A stretch of DNA of 64,000 nt from Chrysoporthe austroafricana (Eukaryota > Ascomycota > Sordariomycetes > Diaporthales > Cryphonectriaceae): positions 1,488,001 to 1,552,000 of the forward strand of contig JYIP02000005.1 in the NCBI GenBank assembly GCA_001051155.2. The letters are read 5' to 3'. The translations under genes and the position numbers were made by a program. The notes under the pieces were generated by a model. It worked only from the letters and a program-made list of their open reading frames with translations, had not been told where the DNA came from and searched no databases. Shown here piece after piece: positions 19,686-31,780 of this stretch (position 1 is its first letter; each line of letters starts with the position of its first letter).

Positions 19686-21642
19686 TCACGACCCAGGCAT
19701 CCCATTTCGAATATTATCATACTGACTCGTCGGATAATTCAGCAGGTTCTGCGCGGCGTCCAGACTCCCCAGCTGACCCGCCATCGCGACGACCAAGCTC
19801 TCCGTCCCATTCCTGTCATCGCTCGCCTCCCAGAACATCGCTCCTCCCAATCCCTTACTCTTCAGATATACGGTCTTCTCACCGACGCTATGCACGTTGT
19901 CATAACTAATCAGCTCCTGCGTCGCCGCGTCGTAGCTATAGCTCGCCATCGCGACGTTATCATAAAACTCCGTCGCACCCGCCCTCGGCAGGTCCCGGAA
20001 CCGCCACTGGCCGGCGCCCAGGCTGTCCCCGGGCCCGACCCCATCAAAGGCCTCCCCCAGGCCCGCGGTCCCCTCGAACGACCGCCCGTAGAGGGGGAGG
20101 CCCATGACGATCTTTGACGGCGCCACGCCTTTCGCGATGTAGGCGGAGACCGCCTGGTCCGTGCTGTACGGCGTGGCCTCCATATTCTGCGAGTTGAAGT
20201 AGATGTTGGACGAGTGGCCCGTCGCGTTGGACCAGGAGCCGGCGTAGTCGTACGACATCAGATTCCAGGAATCGACGTACGGGTCCATCGCGGGTATGTC
20301 CCAGAGGCTGTACACGGCGGGGCCCGCGGGGCTGGCGACTGTGATGAGAAAGTGATAGCTCGGCGCGTGTGAAGCTGACCAGGCGTTAAAGGCGTTGCGG
20401 ACGGCCTGAAGGAGCAGCACGATGTTCTGGGTATCTTGGGTAGTCGGTGTGTATGCGTTGAATTCCCAGTCGATGTCAAGGCCGTCGAACCCCCAGTCGG
20501 TGATGATTTGTACTGCGCTGGAGGCGAAGTTCTGACGCATCGTCGGATCTGCAGCCATGGGCGAAAACTTGGAGGACCACGTCCAGCCGCCAACGGAGAG
20601 GAGGACCTTCATGTTGCGGTTCTTCTTCTTAAGAATGTAGAGTTGCTTGACACAGCCGTAGGCATTGGTGCCATTGTCGTTCCAGGAGTCAGTTGGATAA
20701 TGTTTCTGCAGATCTGCATATGTGTCTGAGGATACCACATTGCCGTTACTATCAATGTCGGCAAACGCGTAGTGAATACGAGTAACTGATGATGCCGGGA
20801 GCGACTGGGGTTGGTACTGTGCACCATATATCGCCCTATTCCTATATTAGCTGAATTTCCCAGAATCGTATCAAACTGGGAGCATACCAGTTTGCGAAGT
20901 ACAGTGAATTCTCATAGCCCGAAGTGGAGTTCGAGATATCCGATACAGGGACAGAGCTGCTCGAGAACAGCGAAAGTCCAGGAGAAGGTGAAGCAGGAGG
21001 AAAAGCGATCGATGTAGACGAGGGGTCAAAGGGGTTTGGCGAGGGAGGGCGCGATGACGGCGCAGGAAAAGAAGAGTTTGTATAGTTGCCGAATGGTCCT
21101 CCTTGTGTACCATTATGGAAGAATGGCCGACTGGAAGGCTGCAGTGGAAAACCGGTTGGGAACAAATTGCGTGAGACACTAGGTCCAGTGGGTGATCCCG
21201 AAATGGTATTGAAAATTGTGTTAATACTTGTGAGTGTCTCTGTGAGGATTGTAGTTGGATCTGACGGCGGGTCCGGGTCAGCTTGGCCTCCAGTATTTAA
21301 TGCCCGGATAACAGTCTGAGTTTGCGTGATGGTGTGATTTTCAGTAACTGTTCGGGTCTGAAAGACAGTTTCTGTTGAGACGGATGGCACGATGCTCGTG
21401 ACCGTGACTGTCACCGTCTGTGGCCCTGCACTGAGACCTGATGGCTGTCCCGAGTTGTCGCCTGGATCCGACGAAGGATCTATTGTTGCGGTAGGATCAG
21501 AACTGATTATGGAAGTGACCGTCACAGTTGTTGTTATCGTGTCGGCGCAATCCTCCTCCCGCTGAAAGATATGGGGCGTAGCTACCACCGGCGCCGCCAG
21601 CCTCATGCAAAGCGCCGTAGCGAAAAGAGCTCTGGCAAGCAT
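19686..21642 (-). CDS. Secreted GH18 chitinase with Ser/Thr-rich stalk
   Basis: Exons 21642..20888 and 20835..19686 (GTATGC donor, AATAG acceptor, phase 2) give 634 aa. A signal peptide (MLARALFATALCMRLAAPVVA) is followed by about 215 residues rich in Ser, Thr and Pro, with several valine-threonine runs (TITTTVTVTSI, QTVTVTVTSI) and N-glycosylation sequons. The GH18 barrel starts at YFANWAIYGAQYQP. It has LLSVGGWTWS and the catalytic DGLDIDWE at 369-376, with Glu376 as acid/base. MSYDYAG and the late barrel GGAMFWEASDD follow. It should cleave chitin outside the cell or in the wall. The long stalk sits N-terminal to the catalytic domain, unlike many wall chitinases with C-terminal stalks. No chitin-binding module or GPI signal was seen. 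Confidence 0.93.
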
Positions 21643-22579
21643 CTTGGGCCGAGAGATCTAGAAAGAAGGGATGATTGACCTGCAAGACCGACCATGCTGT
21701 GCACCTCTGTCGGCGGGGTCACCCCCTAGATATCTCTTGCAGGTCTTCCTCTACCCAGCCCTTGAGTCTCTCAGCCTTGCCGCTGGCCTAGTGCAGGAAT
21801 GAGGAGTTTGCCAGCCAGCCTCGCCGGGAAGGCATGTAGAATTCCAGTCCCGCACAGCTGCGCGGCTGGCTCTCGTATATAGGGTCCAGCGAGGGTGAGA
21901 CAAGATCGGGCCTTCGAATTGATGGTAGCACCCCATTCTCCCTTTCTAACCCCCTTGACTCTCGGAGGAAACATGATCGAGGGGCACAGGACAACTTCCA
22001 GACGGTGGCTGAGTGAACCACGTGGAACGAGGTAATTGACACCAGCCGTCTATCCGGATACCCGAGTGGATTGAATGGGTGTCCCCAGCGATGCGCAACC
22101 TTGTGCGGCCCAAACTGGAGATACCTTGGCCACTTTACGGCCGAGCACAACATCAGCCGGGAGGCCAAACAGGCAAAATTGTGAACACAATAAAGTCGCG
22201 GAGGAAAATATAGTGATCCCGAAGTGAGGGAAAAATAGGGGTTTGTAGGTCTAGGCAGTGTCAACTAGGGAGAGATATTATTCCTGAACCATGAGCCGCC
22301 TCAAAAAGATCCTCGACAAGAGACAATACATCCGAACCGAGCCGAAAAGGCTGGCCCATTGGCGTGATCTCTGTTGGATGAGATGATCAGGCCTGGAACA
22401 ATCTCCTGTGGAATGATCCTCCATGGGATTACCGATGAAATAGTGCCGGGGCCGTCTTGCCCGGATGTCATTGATTGCAGGCTGTGTGAGGGTGACCTGG
22501 GTGTGACCTTTTGTCCCATCAAGCGTGTCCCTGGATATAGGATGGCCTCTGTCAAGGTTTTCGAGTCTTCGTGGATATT
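21643..22579. other. Intergenic: chitinase promoter and DUF202 gene 3' flank
   Basis: No gene supported. The region is unremarkable in composition. Confidence 0.4.
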
Positions 22580-23098
22580 TCACCGCGAGCCGCTCATCTC
22601 CCGGCGCTCTTTCCTCGCTGCCCATGTTCTTCTGAGAGCAGTCCCGTACACGCCACCAGCCAAGCCTGCGACTGATGCGGCGACAAAAGCCGAGCCGTAG
22701 TAAGCAGGCTTGAAGAGGCCCCTCTCCAGCAGCTTGAGGTTTGAGAAGTAGCGTGAAGTCCCGTAGACTATCGAGCCTGATCCCAGGGCCAGCAGAGTGC
22801 CGACCAGGACCTGCGACTGTTCCTTCTCGAGCTCATGCTCGACCTCGTCTGGATCGGGCTTGTGTGCTTGATTCTGCTGGACCTGCTGCTGTTGCTGGTG
22901 CAGAGGTCTGAGCAGCTCCCTAAGGTCCAGCTGGGAGAATCTCTCAATGGCGATTCCCAGGGCCAAGAATCCAAGCCCCGTTCTGATCCATGCCAAGAAG
23001 GTACGTTCTGAGGCAAGGTGATCTCGAGCCGTAGAGCCTGTATTCTGATAGACCGGAGTCTTCCATAGGAAGCGGGAGAACATGGTGATAAGCAGCAC
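22580..23098 (-). CDS. DUF202 membrane protein
   Basis: Single exon, 172 aa. The hallmark RDHLASERTFLAWIRTGLGF (residues about 26-45) identifies the DUF202 family. Three hydrophobic segments are present: FLAWIRTGLGFLALGIAI, VLVGTLLALGSGSIVYG and GSAFVAASVAGLAGGVYG. A glutamine-rich, charged insert (HQQQQQVQQNQ to EKEQ) separates helix 1 and helix 2. In yeasts and fungi, relatives are small vacuolar or other endomembrane proteins, some tied to VTC polyphosphate complexes; the role here is unknown. Met6 (ATG 23083) is an alternative start. The C-terminus is basic (RRTWAARKERR). Confidence 0.85.
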   Translation of the reverse strand: MLLITMFSRFLWKTPVYQNTGSTARDHLASERTFLAWIRTGLGFLALGIAIERFSQLDLRELLRPLHQQQQQVQQNQAHKPDPDEVEHELEKEQSQVLVGTLLALGSGSIVYGTSRYFSNLKLLERGLFKPAYYGSAFVAASVAGLAGGVYGTALRRTWAARKERREMSGSR

Positions 23099-23673
23099 CA
23101 GACCTGAGGGCTCTATTTTTTATTTTTATTCTTTTAGGAAGAAGGAAAATAATAGAGAAAGAGACCAAGACCTTGAGCGATACTTGCGTCGTTGCAAAAA
23201 TGCCCTCACTCAACCCTATCCGCGGCCCGATGTGGTACTGTGTGCGCGCTTGTGAGACTCAAGCAGGAGAAAAGACCTCTGCCCCTGGAGTGAGCGATAC
23301 ACAAGCTCGCGACTGATGGTTGGTACCTAGGTAGGACGATCGAAGGGTGGCAGGCCTTGGTCGGGAGCCGGTCGGGTCGAGTTGGCAGGTTGGATGTCTT
23401 GGATCCCGCAGAAAAGGACGCTGAGGAAGATGACGGAGCGTGGTTGGTGTTGTGGCAGGGCAGTGGCAGGGGTCAGGTAAGCGGGCGTGGCAGGGTTCAG
23501 GGGTGGCAGTGAGAGGTCGCCGCCGCCGGTCTGTTATCAAGATAATGATACTACTCCACGGCGACATGCCCCAAGACATAACCTCCTCTTTCATATTCTC
23601 CTCCATCACACAAACATTCCGAGGTTCTATTGCGCAAGTCCCAGAGTGAGCCGTGTGCTACCATCGCAACACC
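23099..23673. other. Divergent promoter, DUF202 gene and M24B peptidase gene
   Basis: Several TGGCAGGG-like repeats (for example GGCAGGGCAGTGGCAGGGGTC near 23450, then GTGGCAGGGTTC and GGGGTGGCAGTG) form a loose G-rich array over about 23440-23510. No coding sequence. Confidence 0.4.
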
Positions 23674-25159
23674 ATGCCGAAGAGTACGGCTCCCGAGAAA
23701 GCCATAGGCGGTGAATACCGGCCACTGCTCCAATCCCGGCGCAGGAACACCGCAAGGTCGAGTAGGAGGAGGAGGGCATTAGGCCGATTTTACGAGAGCG
23801 TGGCCTGGGCATCGTTCCTCACACTGAGCCTTGGCGCTCTTGTCGGACTATACGTCCACCGTCGATCGTGGTGGCCAGCATCCGACCTGTCCCCGTCCTA
23901 CCTTGAAACATGTGCGTGGAGGCACCTCGAGCCGCACGTTGGCCTTCTGGACGTGCCTCCCATCGGGCGTGATGAATTCCTGCAGCGCCAAGGGACTCTA
24001 GCATCAGCACTGAAGGATGCTGGCGTTGACGCCTTTATCGCGGAGCCGTCCGCGTCGTCGGCTTATTATGCCAACATCTCGTACAATTTCCATTTGTCCG
24101 AGAGGCCGTTCCTGATGATCCTGGATAAGGATGGTCAGTTCTCTTACCTCGTGCCCAAGTTTGAAGCCGGGCGGATCGAAGGCTTGGATATGGTCTACAA
24201 GGATAAGAAGGTCATCGAGTGGCCCGAGGAAGAATCGCCCTACGAGGTCCTGGCCAAGGCGACCGGCTTCTCCAAGATCATGCTCGATGAGCACGCGAGG
24301 TTCATGATTGCCGCTGGCCTTCAAGACGCTGGAGTTCGGGTCGTGCCCATGACCGAGGCCATCCAGTCTCTGCGCGCCGTAAAGACAGATGCCGAGATCG
24401 CCATCCTGAAGGGTATCAACAGCTACACTCTGGAGTTGGTCGCGTCCCTGCAGAAATGTATAAAGGTCGGGATGACACAGGGGACAGTTACGACCGCGGC
24501 CGAAGCCCTTTTCAGCCGTGCCGGGGTCGGCGAGGGCTACTGGGCTATAATCTTGTTCGGTGACCAGGCGGCCTACCCTCACGGCGGCAAATACGGGAAG
24601 ACGCTCGGGGAGAGAGAGTTTGTCTTGATCGACATCGGCTCTCTGCTCCACGGCTATAACAGCGACGTGACACGGACTATCCTGCCGTCGGGGGGCAAGG
24701 TGAGCGATGAGCTCATGAATACCTGGAAGACCGTCCAAGCCGCACAGTCCGCAGGGTTCAGCCTGATGTTTCCCAATGAGACGTGCTCCGTGGTAGACGG
24801 CGCTTCCCGCAAGCCGGTGTCCGAGGCTGGATACGCCGAGTTCTATACACACAGGCTCGGGCATGGCTTGGGATTGGAGATGCATGAGCATCCATACTTG
24901 AATGGTGCCAATCATGAGAAGTTGAAAGCTGGTAACGTCTGCAGCAACGAACCGGTGAGCATCCTCTCTATCGCATCCAGATCTTGGGTAGACGAAAACG
25001 ACTAATCATTCCCAGGGCATATATGTGACCAGCGAGCAGGCCTACAAGATTGGAAAGCAGGTCGGGTTTGGTGTGAGACTCGAGGATCCTGTGCTGGTCA
25101 CAGAGAATGGCGGCGTTCCTTTGACAGGACGGAGGGCATCGTCTCCTTACGAGCCTTGA
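23674..25159 (+). CDS. Membrane-anchored M24B metallopeptidase (Xaa-Pro aminopeptidase-like)
   Basis: Exons 23674..24954 and 25016..25159 (GTGAGC donor, CCCAG acceptor, phase 0) give 474 aa. The start is the ATG after an out-of-context GTG. A basic cytosolic N-terminus (SRRRNTARSSRRRR) precedes a single transmembrane helix at about 43-61, which predicts a type II protein with its catalytic domain outside the cytosol. A creatinase-N-like domain spans about 100-230. The pita-bread domain follows with the full metal-ligand set: Asp320 (LIDIG), Asp331 (YNSDVTR), His397 (GHGLG), Glu426 (NEPGIY, split by the intron) and Glu450 (RLEDP). It should remove N-terminal residues before proline using two divalent metals. 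The membrane anchor is notable because most aminopeptidases P are cytosolic or secreted. Confidence 0.9.
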
Positions 25160-25873
25160 GAATGTGCTAAATGCCCGGGGCATGGAGACACACATGAAGA
25201 CTTGTCGCTAGATCTATCGTCACTTACTGACCATTATACACTTACACGGACATAGAAAAATGAGCACTCTACCATCAGCTCCCTCGATGTTTGTCGCATA
25301 TTGATGAGGAGTGACCCGAGGGTTTGCACATAGACCACTTTCTCTACAGGAACCTTGCATCAGATGCTTAATCCTCCCGGCCGGCAGCAACACGGTCGTC
25401 TTGACTTCTGATTACCGCTCGGTAGTAGTCGTACTCAGGGAGTTGAGATGGTCAGCAGTGAGTTATTTGACGGCCAAAATCACCCCCTCCCCCCAAACCA
25501 ACAGGCGCTTAACATAGAAATGAACCCAGTGGGCCAATGAAGTTTGTCATCGACTACGCCCTTGCTTCAGAAGATTTTCAATGCGGAACATAATGTCAAC
25601 ACGGGCATTGGGTAGACAAAGGAGGCTTAATATTAGTCATTGGACGTCACATTCTAAATTGAATCTCTTACAGTTGAGAAGAAGTGATCGAAGTTAGGTT
25701 TTTTGAGCGGTAAAGTAACAGAAGACTGAACTCATCCATCAGTGACCACGGCCCATGGTAACTTCAACCATCAGATCCGGTACCATTGGGATCCCGTCAA
25801 CGAGCCAGGTACATCTCGGACAGCCCGCCAGCTCTCAACGCCAGGCTCCTAATCGCCTCCCCCCCCCCCGGGC
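25160..25873. other. Intergenic between convergent genes
   Basis: A C-rich homopolymer lies just beyond the 3' end of the Asn-rich gene (about 25859-25869). No gene seen. Confidence 0.4.
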
Positions 25874-26818
25874 TTAAGCCATCAAGAACCCAAGTACACC
25901 CACAATACCCCCCAGAACAGCAGCAACGCCCGCCATTCCGCTCGACGCCGCAGCGGACTTCTCCACCACAGCCGACGCCGACCCGTTCGTCACGGCCGCT
26001 GCCGACCCGTTCGACACGAGCGCCGCCGCACTCGTCGCCTGGGCCACAGGCGCCGTCATCGTGACCAGGACCGTCATCCCCTCCGTCGCGATCGCCTCCG
26101 TCATCGTCGTGAGCGTCTGCGCCGGCAGCATGCTCAGGCTCGCCGGGTCGGTCGCCACCGTGCCGGGCAGCGGCTGCAGCTGCGCAGCCACGGCCGACGT
26201 GGCCAAGGCTGCCGAGGGGACAGCGGCCGGAACCGTCATGAAGCCCTGCGGCGGGGCAGCGGCGCTCGCCTGTAAGGGAAGCCCTGCGGCGGCGGCGGTG
26301 GTCTGCGCGGCGCTGCCGGCGCCACCACCGAGGGGCTGCAGGCTCTGTAGGGCTGCTCCGGCACTGGTTTGGGCGCTCCCCAGGGGGATGAGGCTCTGCT
26401 GGGTGCTTGCAGCTCCTGCCTGGGCGTTCCCGAGAGGTTGGAGGCTCTGTTGTGTGGAGTTCGTGGTGACCGCGCCTGGGAGTGGCTTCAGGGAACCCTG
26501 TGCGCTCTCGAACTGTCCTGGCAGAGGCTGAAGGCCAGCAGTGTTGTTGTTGACGTTGTTGTTGTTGCTGTTGTTGTTACTATTATTATTGTTTGCCGAG
26601 TTCTTTCCTCCGCCATTATTGTTGTTTCCCCCCTTCTCCTTCACATTATCATCGGATCCTTGGTTGGATCCATTTCCCTGGCCTTCGTTGTTCTGCTGAT
26701 GTTGCTGCTGCTGACCCTGCTGGCTCATACCGTTCGAGTCCGAGTTGCCATTATTGTTGGCGGCCTCCACCACCGCCACTCCCAGGAGGACCGCCGCAAA
26801 GACTCTGGAGACGCGCAT
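25874..26818 (-). CDS. Asn-rich, repeat-containing putative GPI-anchored wall protein
   Basis: Single exon, 314 aa. A signal peptide (MRVSRVFAAVLLGVAVVEA) leads into a Gln/Asn/Gly-rich region with an almost pure Asn run (about 73-93, broken by Ser and Val). Then come six or seven copies of a short motif LQPLPG / LKPLPG / LQPLG / LIPLG. Three of these open a spaced unit of about 16-17 residues, each starting QSL[QI]PLG. The second half is rich in Ala, Thr and Ser. The C-terminus (SAAASSGMAGVAAVLGGIVGVLGFLMA) has small residues followed by a hydrophobic tail, as in GPI signals. Few sequons are seen outside the Asn-rich part. No enzyme domain. It is probably a structural or adhesion-type wall protein. 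The homopolymer and repeats are expected to vary between strains. Confidence 0.75.
   Translation of the reverse strand: MRVSRVFAAVLLGVAVVEAANNNGNSDSNGMSQQGQQQQHQQNNEGQGNGSNQGSDDNVKEKGGNNNNGGGKNSANNNNSNNNSNNNNVNNNTAGLQPLPGQFESAQGSLKPLPGAVTTNSTQQSLQPLGNAQAGAASTQQSLIPLGSAQTSAGAALQSLQPLGGGAGSAAQTTAAAAGLPLQASAAAPPQGFMTVPAAVPSAALATSAVAAQLQPLPGTVATDPASLSMLPAQTLTTMTEAIATEGMTVLVTMTAPVAQATSAAALVSNGSAAAVTNGSASAVVEKSAAASSGMAGVAAVLGGIVGVLGFLMA
26540..26596. repeat. GTT/ATT trinucleotide microsatellite inside the Asn-rich gene
   Basis: Imperfect (GTT)n/(ATT)n on the plus strand encodes the poly-Asn run on the minus strand. Confidence 0.8.
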
Positions 26819-28841
26819 ATCGACAGGCCGTCACTAGACGAAAGAAAAGAGTGTATGGAATGAATGGAACTTGTATGGCTACCAGAGCAGGTTGTGGATA
26901 TCAAAGGAACGTAGAGTGCAAAGCGCTGCCCTGCAGACTGGATGGATGGGTGGTGAAAAGAACAGGTGGTGGACTACCGACGGCGAGATCCTCAGGAAGA
27001 TCATGAGAACTACTACCATCGTGGGCATCGCCGCGAAGGCCCGGTGATATATCGTAGGAACTATATCTCAGTGTGAGTCGGCCGGCGCTGCGACGGGATC
27101 CGCGTATGATCCTCGCGCTACGGGGGCGACATGATCACCATGCCATGTTGCTGGTGCGGCGCTGCCGCTGCCAGTGGTGCGCGTCGCCAGTCAGCAGATG
27201 GTGCGTCCGTACATCAGGCTTGGCTCTTCTTGGGGATGGGATGACAGGCGTCCCATCTGTTTAGACGGTCCGGGGTTGGAAACGTTGACGCATGAGCTCT
27301 ATCGTGGGGGGCGGAGGGGGTTTCCCGGCGCGCCGAGGACCTGAGACGTGCGAGAGCTGCCGTGGACCCGTGGGACCACGGCATCGCATCGCCTCACAAC
27401 CCTCACAACTTCTTTCGTCGTCCCTGCCACGCTGTTGCTGATGTGCAGCTGATAGTCCTCCGCCACGCACATCGTCGTCCTCACTAGCCTCGACCAGATA
27501 GACTTGCGTGAACACACAAGATCTAGACCTCATTGCAGAGGACCATCTTGCCCATCAAGTCCTCTCCAGCCCCTCCCCCATGCCAATAGGGCCAGATTCA
27601 AGCGGGGAGGAGACCAGGACTCTCCAGCCTCCTGGCCCTAACCGCACGTTCATGCTATCAGCGGCCCGGTCCCTGCAGCAGAGCGAAAGCGCCTCGGGCG
27701 GCGCAAGGGGAAGGACAAAAAGTATAAGCATAAATTTTAAGGCATGAGAGAAATGACCCACCTCGGGGCGCACTCCGACCTTCACGCGGAGAGCCCCGGC
27801 GAATAAGGTTGCGTGTGAGGGTTCTGGCACTGCGTGGCTCACGTCGGAGCCGGGGATGGGTGGAAGATCAAACGAGCCCCCCTTCCTGAGACCTCGCTCG
27901 GCGGGCCGACCTGACCACATACCGTGTCAGGCTTCCAACCCACCCCTTCACGCCTCGTCCGCCGGCCTGCCATCAGGGCTCTGCAAAGAGGAAGCAGCAC
28001 GCTTAAAATTTGGCACCCTCTCAATAGCTAGCTCATACAATTACTGAACTAGAGGTTCGTCCCGTAGTACTAGAAAAATCCGCGAAGACGAATGCCTGGC
28101 GAGAGGGAACAGGAGAAAAAAGGAGCCCGCCAGGGGGCCGGGGAAGAGAAAAAAGGCATAGTTCAAAGCTCAAGATCTTCTGCCCCATCTCATCAATCCG
28201 TATCGGCTGAAACTGTCTGCTCGATCTTCCTCCTTCTGTCTCTATAAGTCTGTATTGTTTTTCTTATTTCCTTTGGTGCTGCACAATTTTCGCCTCTGCA
28301 TCCTCTGCGCATACAACGCATACGCACCGGCCATTGTCCTCAAAGCTGTATCCACTGTACGGACTGTACTAGACTCGGTCTAGAGACTCAGCTTACTGTC
28401 CCTTCTTGTGGACACTATCAATGCACGCTTTGACGGCATCCATGAGGCCAAGCCTTGTAGACGATGCTCATCCCGGTGGCCCTGCGCGTTGGAAGCACAG
28501 GTGCCCTTCATCGAGTTGCTTGATGCGGTATTCTCCATACATCATCGTACCCACATGTCTGTTGTCCATATGAATTTCAACGCCTATCTTGATCCCAGGT
28601 CCATTTCAACATTCCTCTGATCACTTCGCACCTCGCGCAGAAAAGAAGTCCTCGGCGTCCCTTTTGCAGTTGAATCGCCCATACTTAATCAGGCCGTCCA
28701 GGCCAAGAGCGACAGATAGAGCATGGCACTTCTAAATACCATTATTAATACAATGCGAAGTTTCGGTGCAGGAACTGCGTGAGTGCTGCGTCCTGGCTCG
28801 TCGTCGAGTTCGTCGCCAGATCCACCGCGGAGGCTCGGACT
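26819..28841. other. 2-kb intergenic stretch
   Basis: It holds the promoter of the Asn-rich gene and the 3' flank of ssr4. Open frames here lack family motifs, plausible introns or good starts. The central part (about 28200-28400) is pyrimidine-rich like a fungal promoter or 5' leader, but no following ORF justifies a gene call. Confidence 0.4.
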
Positions 28842-31080
28842 CTACATGCCATCCGCGGGAGTGCCAGCTGCCGATCCCCGTGATTCTTCGACGCCAAAGA
28901 CGGCATCTCCAAAGGCTGAGTCCTCCACGACAAGATCCATGCCATCTCCGAGTTCTCCTTCGTTCTGGTGGTCGTAACTGCTCAGAGCCTCACCAGCAGT
29001 GTTCATGTCTCCAAAGTCGCTGTCGCTGGTCTTGTTGGCATCGCTAGGCTGCATAGGTTCCAGAGGTGCTGCAGCAGGCGCTGCCGCGAGTGGCCCACTG
29101 GCCGATGCCCCCGGCGAGACACCCCCTTTGGGCACGACGACCCAGTCGCCACTTCCCGTACCTTGGTCTGGGGCCATGTTGGTGTCCTTGCCCTGGCCCG
29201 GGTGTTGCATAGCACCGTCTTCCGGTGCGCCGGCTGGAACATGAACTTGTCCGGCTTGTGCTGAAGCGCCAGCATTGTCTGTTGTCGCACCAGCAGAGAC
29301 CAACGAGGGCAAATGAGCCTGGGGTGTGGAATTTGAAGAAACTCCTGTCTGCTCAAGACCAGCACCAGTGCCGCCCATGTCCACGTCTGTGTCGCCAACC
29401 ATGACGCCGCTGTTCTGGGAGCCTGCATGCGACGGCGGCCTGGAGAGCTGGGTTGGAACAGCACCGCTAGCATCCACATGCGCTTGTGCAGCTGGAGGCA
29501 TCGGGAGAACTCCAGGCTCTGGCGCTGGTTCTTGAAATCCACCATCTTGGACGCGCTTGACGTCACTGACAACTTCGATGTGGCGGCCGAGTGCCGACTC
29601 GACATCTGCCACAATGTCATCGACTTTTCTGTGATGCTTCATATTGAAGTGACCGTTGCTCTCGTCCTCCTCCTCCTCCTTCCCTTCCAGTCGCCAGAAC
29701 TCGGGGCCAGTCTCCTCGACAGCGAGTCGCACTTCCTTCTCAGATCGCGACAGAATCGAGTTAGATTTGAATTTTGCCATCTGCTTCTCGTGCTGAGCCT
29801 TCATCTTCGCCATCTCAGCTTGTTCTGCCAGGATCTTGTCCGCAACTCTCTTTCTGAACTGATCAGCTAGCTCAGGATCCAAGCGGCCGACAAAGGGCTT
29901 AGATGGCGGCTTCTTGTGAGCATCGGCGCCAGGCGCCTCGAAAATGCCTTGTGTGACGGACGATAGCTCCCCTTGCAGGCCCAGCCCAAGATCAGCAGGC
30001 TCAATCTGCCCGATTCTGTATGCAGAGCCCAGCACCTCCTCCATCCACTCGTGATTCCGTGTGTAGCGTGCCATGCTGACATCGCGCGGGGTCATGTGAT
30101 CAAAGAGGTCGCCTGCTGTCGTATCGTCATCTTCCTCATAAGGTGCGTATGTACCAGGTCCACCGGCAACGTGCTGTTGCGCATGAGCTGCAGCTCTATT
30201 GCGCTTGCCTGGTGGAGGATAGGCCATTTGTTGAGGCACGTTGCGGGGGTTGCCGGGTTGTACCATCATGGGATGCCCCCTACCCTCCCGCGGCGGGTTG
30301 ATCGTGGGCCAATTAAGGCGGTCCGCCAGCATGAACTCCTTCCGCGCAATCTGGCCTCCTCTTTGCAGCGCCATGCGGATTCCCATTATCTGATGCACGG
30401 GGGTATGAATTGGAATCATCTCAACGGGCATGGGCTGCTGAGTTGGTCCGTAGTGGACGAGCCAGAGACTGGGATCGACCTGAGGCGCACCGGCCGGGGC
30501 GTTCTGGGTTGGGACCAGGCGGAAGCGGGTGCGGGTATGCGCCGCAATCGGTTCTCCTGGTCGAAAGCCTATTCTCTGGGAGAAAGCCTCCAGAATCTAA
30601 ATGTCACGGTCAGAATAAAGAAGCAAAGTACTGCGGACAGTTAAGGACAAACCAGGCCGTTCTTCAGGTCCCGCGCGGTGAATTCGTCCGGACTAGGCCA
30701 AATGTAACCATCGGAGGCAAAATTGGTGCCCAGTCGTTGCAGGGGCTGCCATGTGAGCATTATCTGTCCATCTCGAGGAGCGTCAAGGTAGGTCCAGAAG
30801 AATGGTGCCGTGTCACGAGCGATCTTAGGGGCGGTTAACAGCATGTTGAGGAGCCAGTTCAAAGTTGTAGGGTCGTGCAGGGACATTGTGGTCCTCTCGG
30901 GATACCGGTAGGTGCTGACGAGATGCAGATGCGGCAGCTGATAGAGGAAAGCCTCGGGTTAGTATTGCAATTGAATGAGATGAGGTGAGCTGCAGCAAGG
31001 GCAGAGGGATAGTGACTGTTCAGACTGACCATCCTCTCGTGGATGCTGACGCTGGGGTCTGCCATCCTTGGGTCTGCCAT
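28842..31080 (-). CDS. ssr4: SWI/SNF and RSC complex subunit Ssr4 (DUF1750)
   Basis: Three exons, 31080..31030, 30937..30653 and 30596..28842, give 696 aa. The donors are GTCAGT and GTTTGT, both phase 0. The conserved N-terminal domain reads LPHLHLVSTYRYPERTTMSL, LNWLLNMLLTAPKIARDTAPFFWTYLD and LTWQPLQRLGTNFASDGYIW. This is the DUF1750/Ssr4 core; fission-yeast Ssr4 is a shared subunit of the SWI/SNF and RSC nucleosome remodellers. The region 200-300 is disordered. A conserved helical, charged block follows (PFVGRLDPELADQFRKRVADKILAEQAEMAKMK). The last 250 residues are Ala/Gly/Pro/Gln-rich and probably disordered, ending TPADGM. It is nuclear. The small first exon (17 aa) was found from phase plus conservation of LPHLHLVSTY. 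Confidence 0.9.
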
Positions 31081-31780
31081 CGTGATCGAGCTGTGCTTCC
31101 GAGTGGAAGCTATGTTTTATATTGCTGCAGCAGTTGTAATTGAAGTGCGATCAGTAGCAGCCGCCGGCGACAATGAGCCTGTCGATGTTGTTGAGTAATG
31201 ATCACAGATGGTGCATGTGATCGATTATTCGCGACGGGCTGCAGCTTGCTGGAAGTGAAAGTCACGACTGCATCCGCTCGGGGAGCGCGCCTGGCTGAGA
31301 AAACCCCATCACATTGGATTACATAAGCGCTACGCACCAGCCACAGCCAGCCTCACTACTCCATACTAGCGTTCGACACTTGTCGTCACTAGGTATTGGG
31401 CTGCCACGAGGAATCATCAAACCTGCCTTGATATCTCAGGATGGCTGGCATTCTGCAGTAACACTTTCGCACACACATAGAGACTGATACACAGCTGGTT
31501 TGGGCCTTGTTTGCTCGGCTTTGCCGGGTTCCTGGAGACGACTGCGATGTTCAGCCTCATGAGAAGTGTGGGCCTTTGTGGTCATTCAGCTGTCGCACAT
31601 CACTTCATAAGTCCATTTCTGCGAATTTTTGTTGTTCATATTGTAACAAACTTTATTTTTCGTATTAGTACCTGTACCCGATCATGAAGTATTGTGTGCC
31701 ACAATCTCAAAGTGGCCCTCCTGGGGTAGGTGAATCGATCTACAGGCTCAAACTCTATCTAGCAGACAAGCATTCCCAAC
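31081..31780. other. Intergenic: ssr4 promoter and GND1 3' flank
   Basis: Nothing recognisable beyond AT-rich 3' flank near 31620-31690. Confidence 0.4.
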
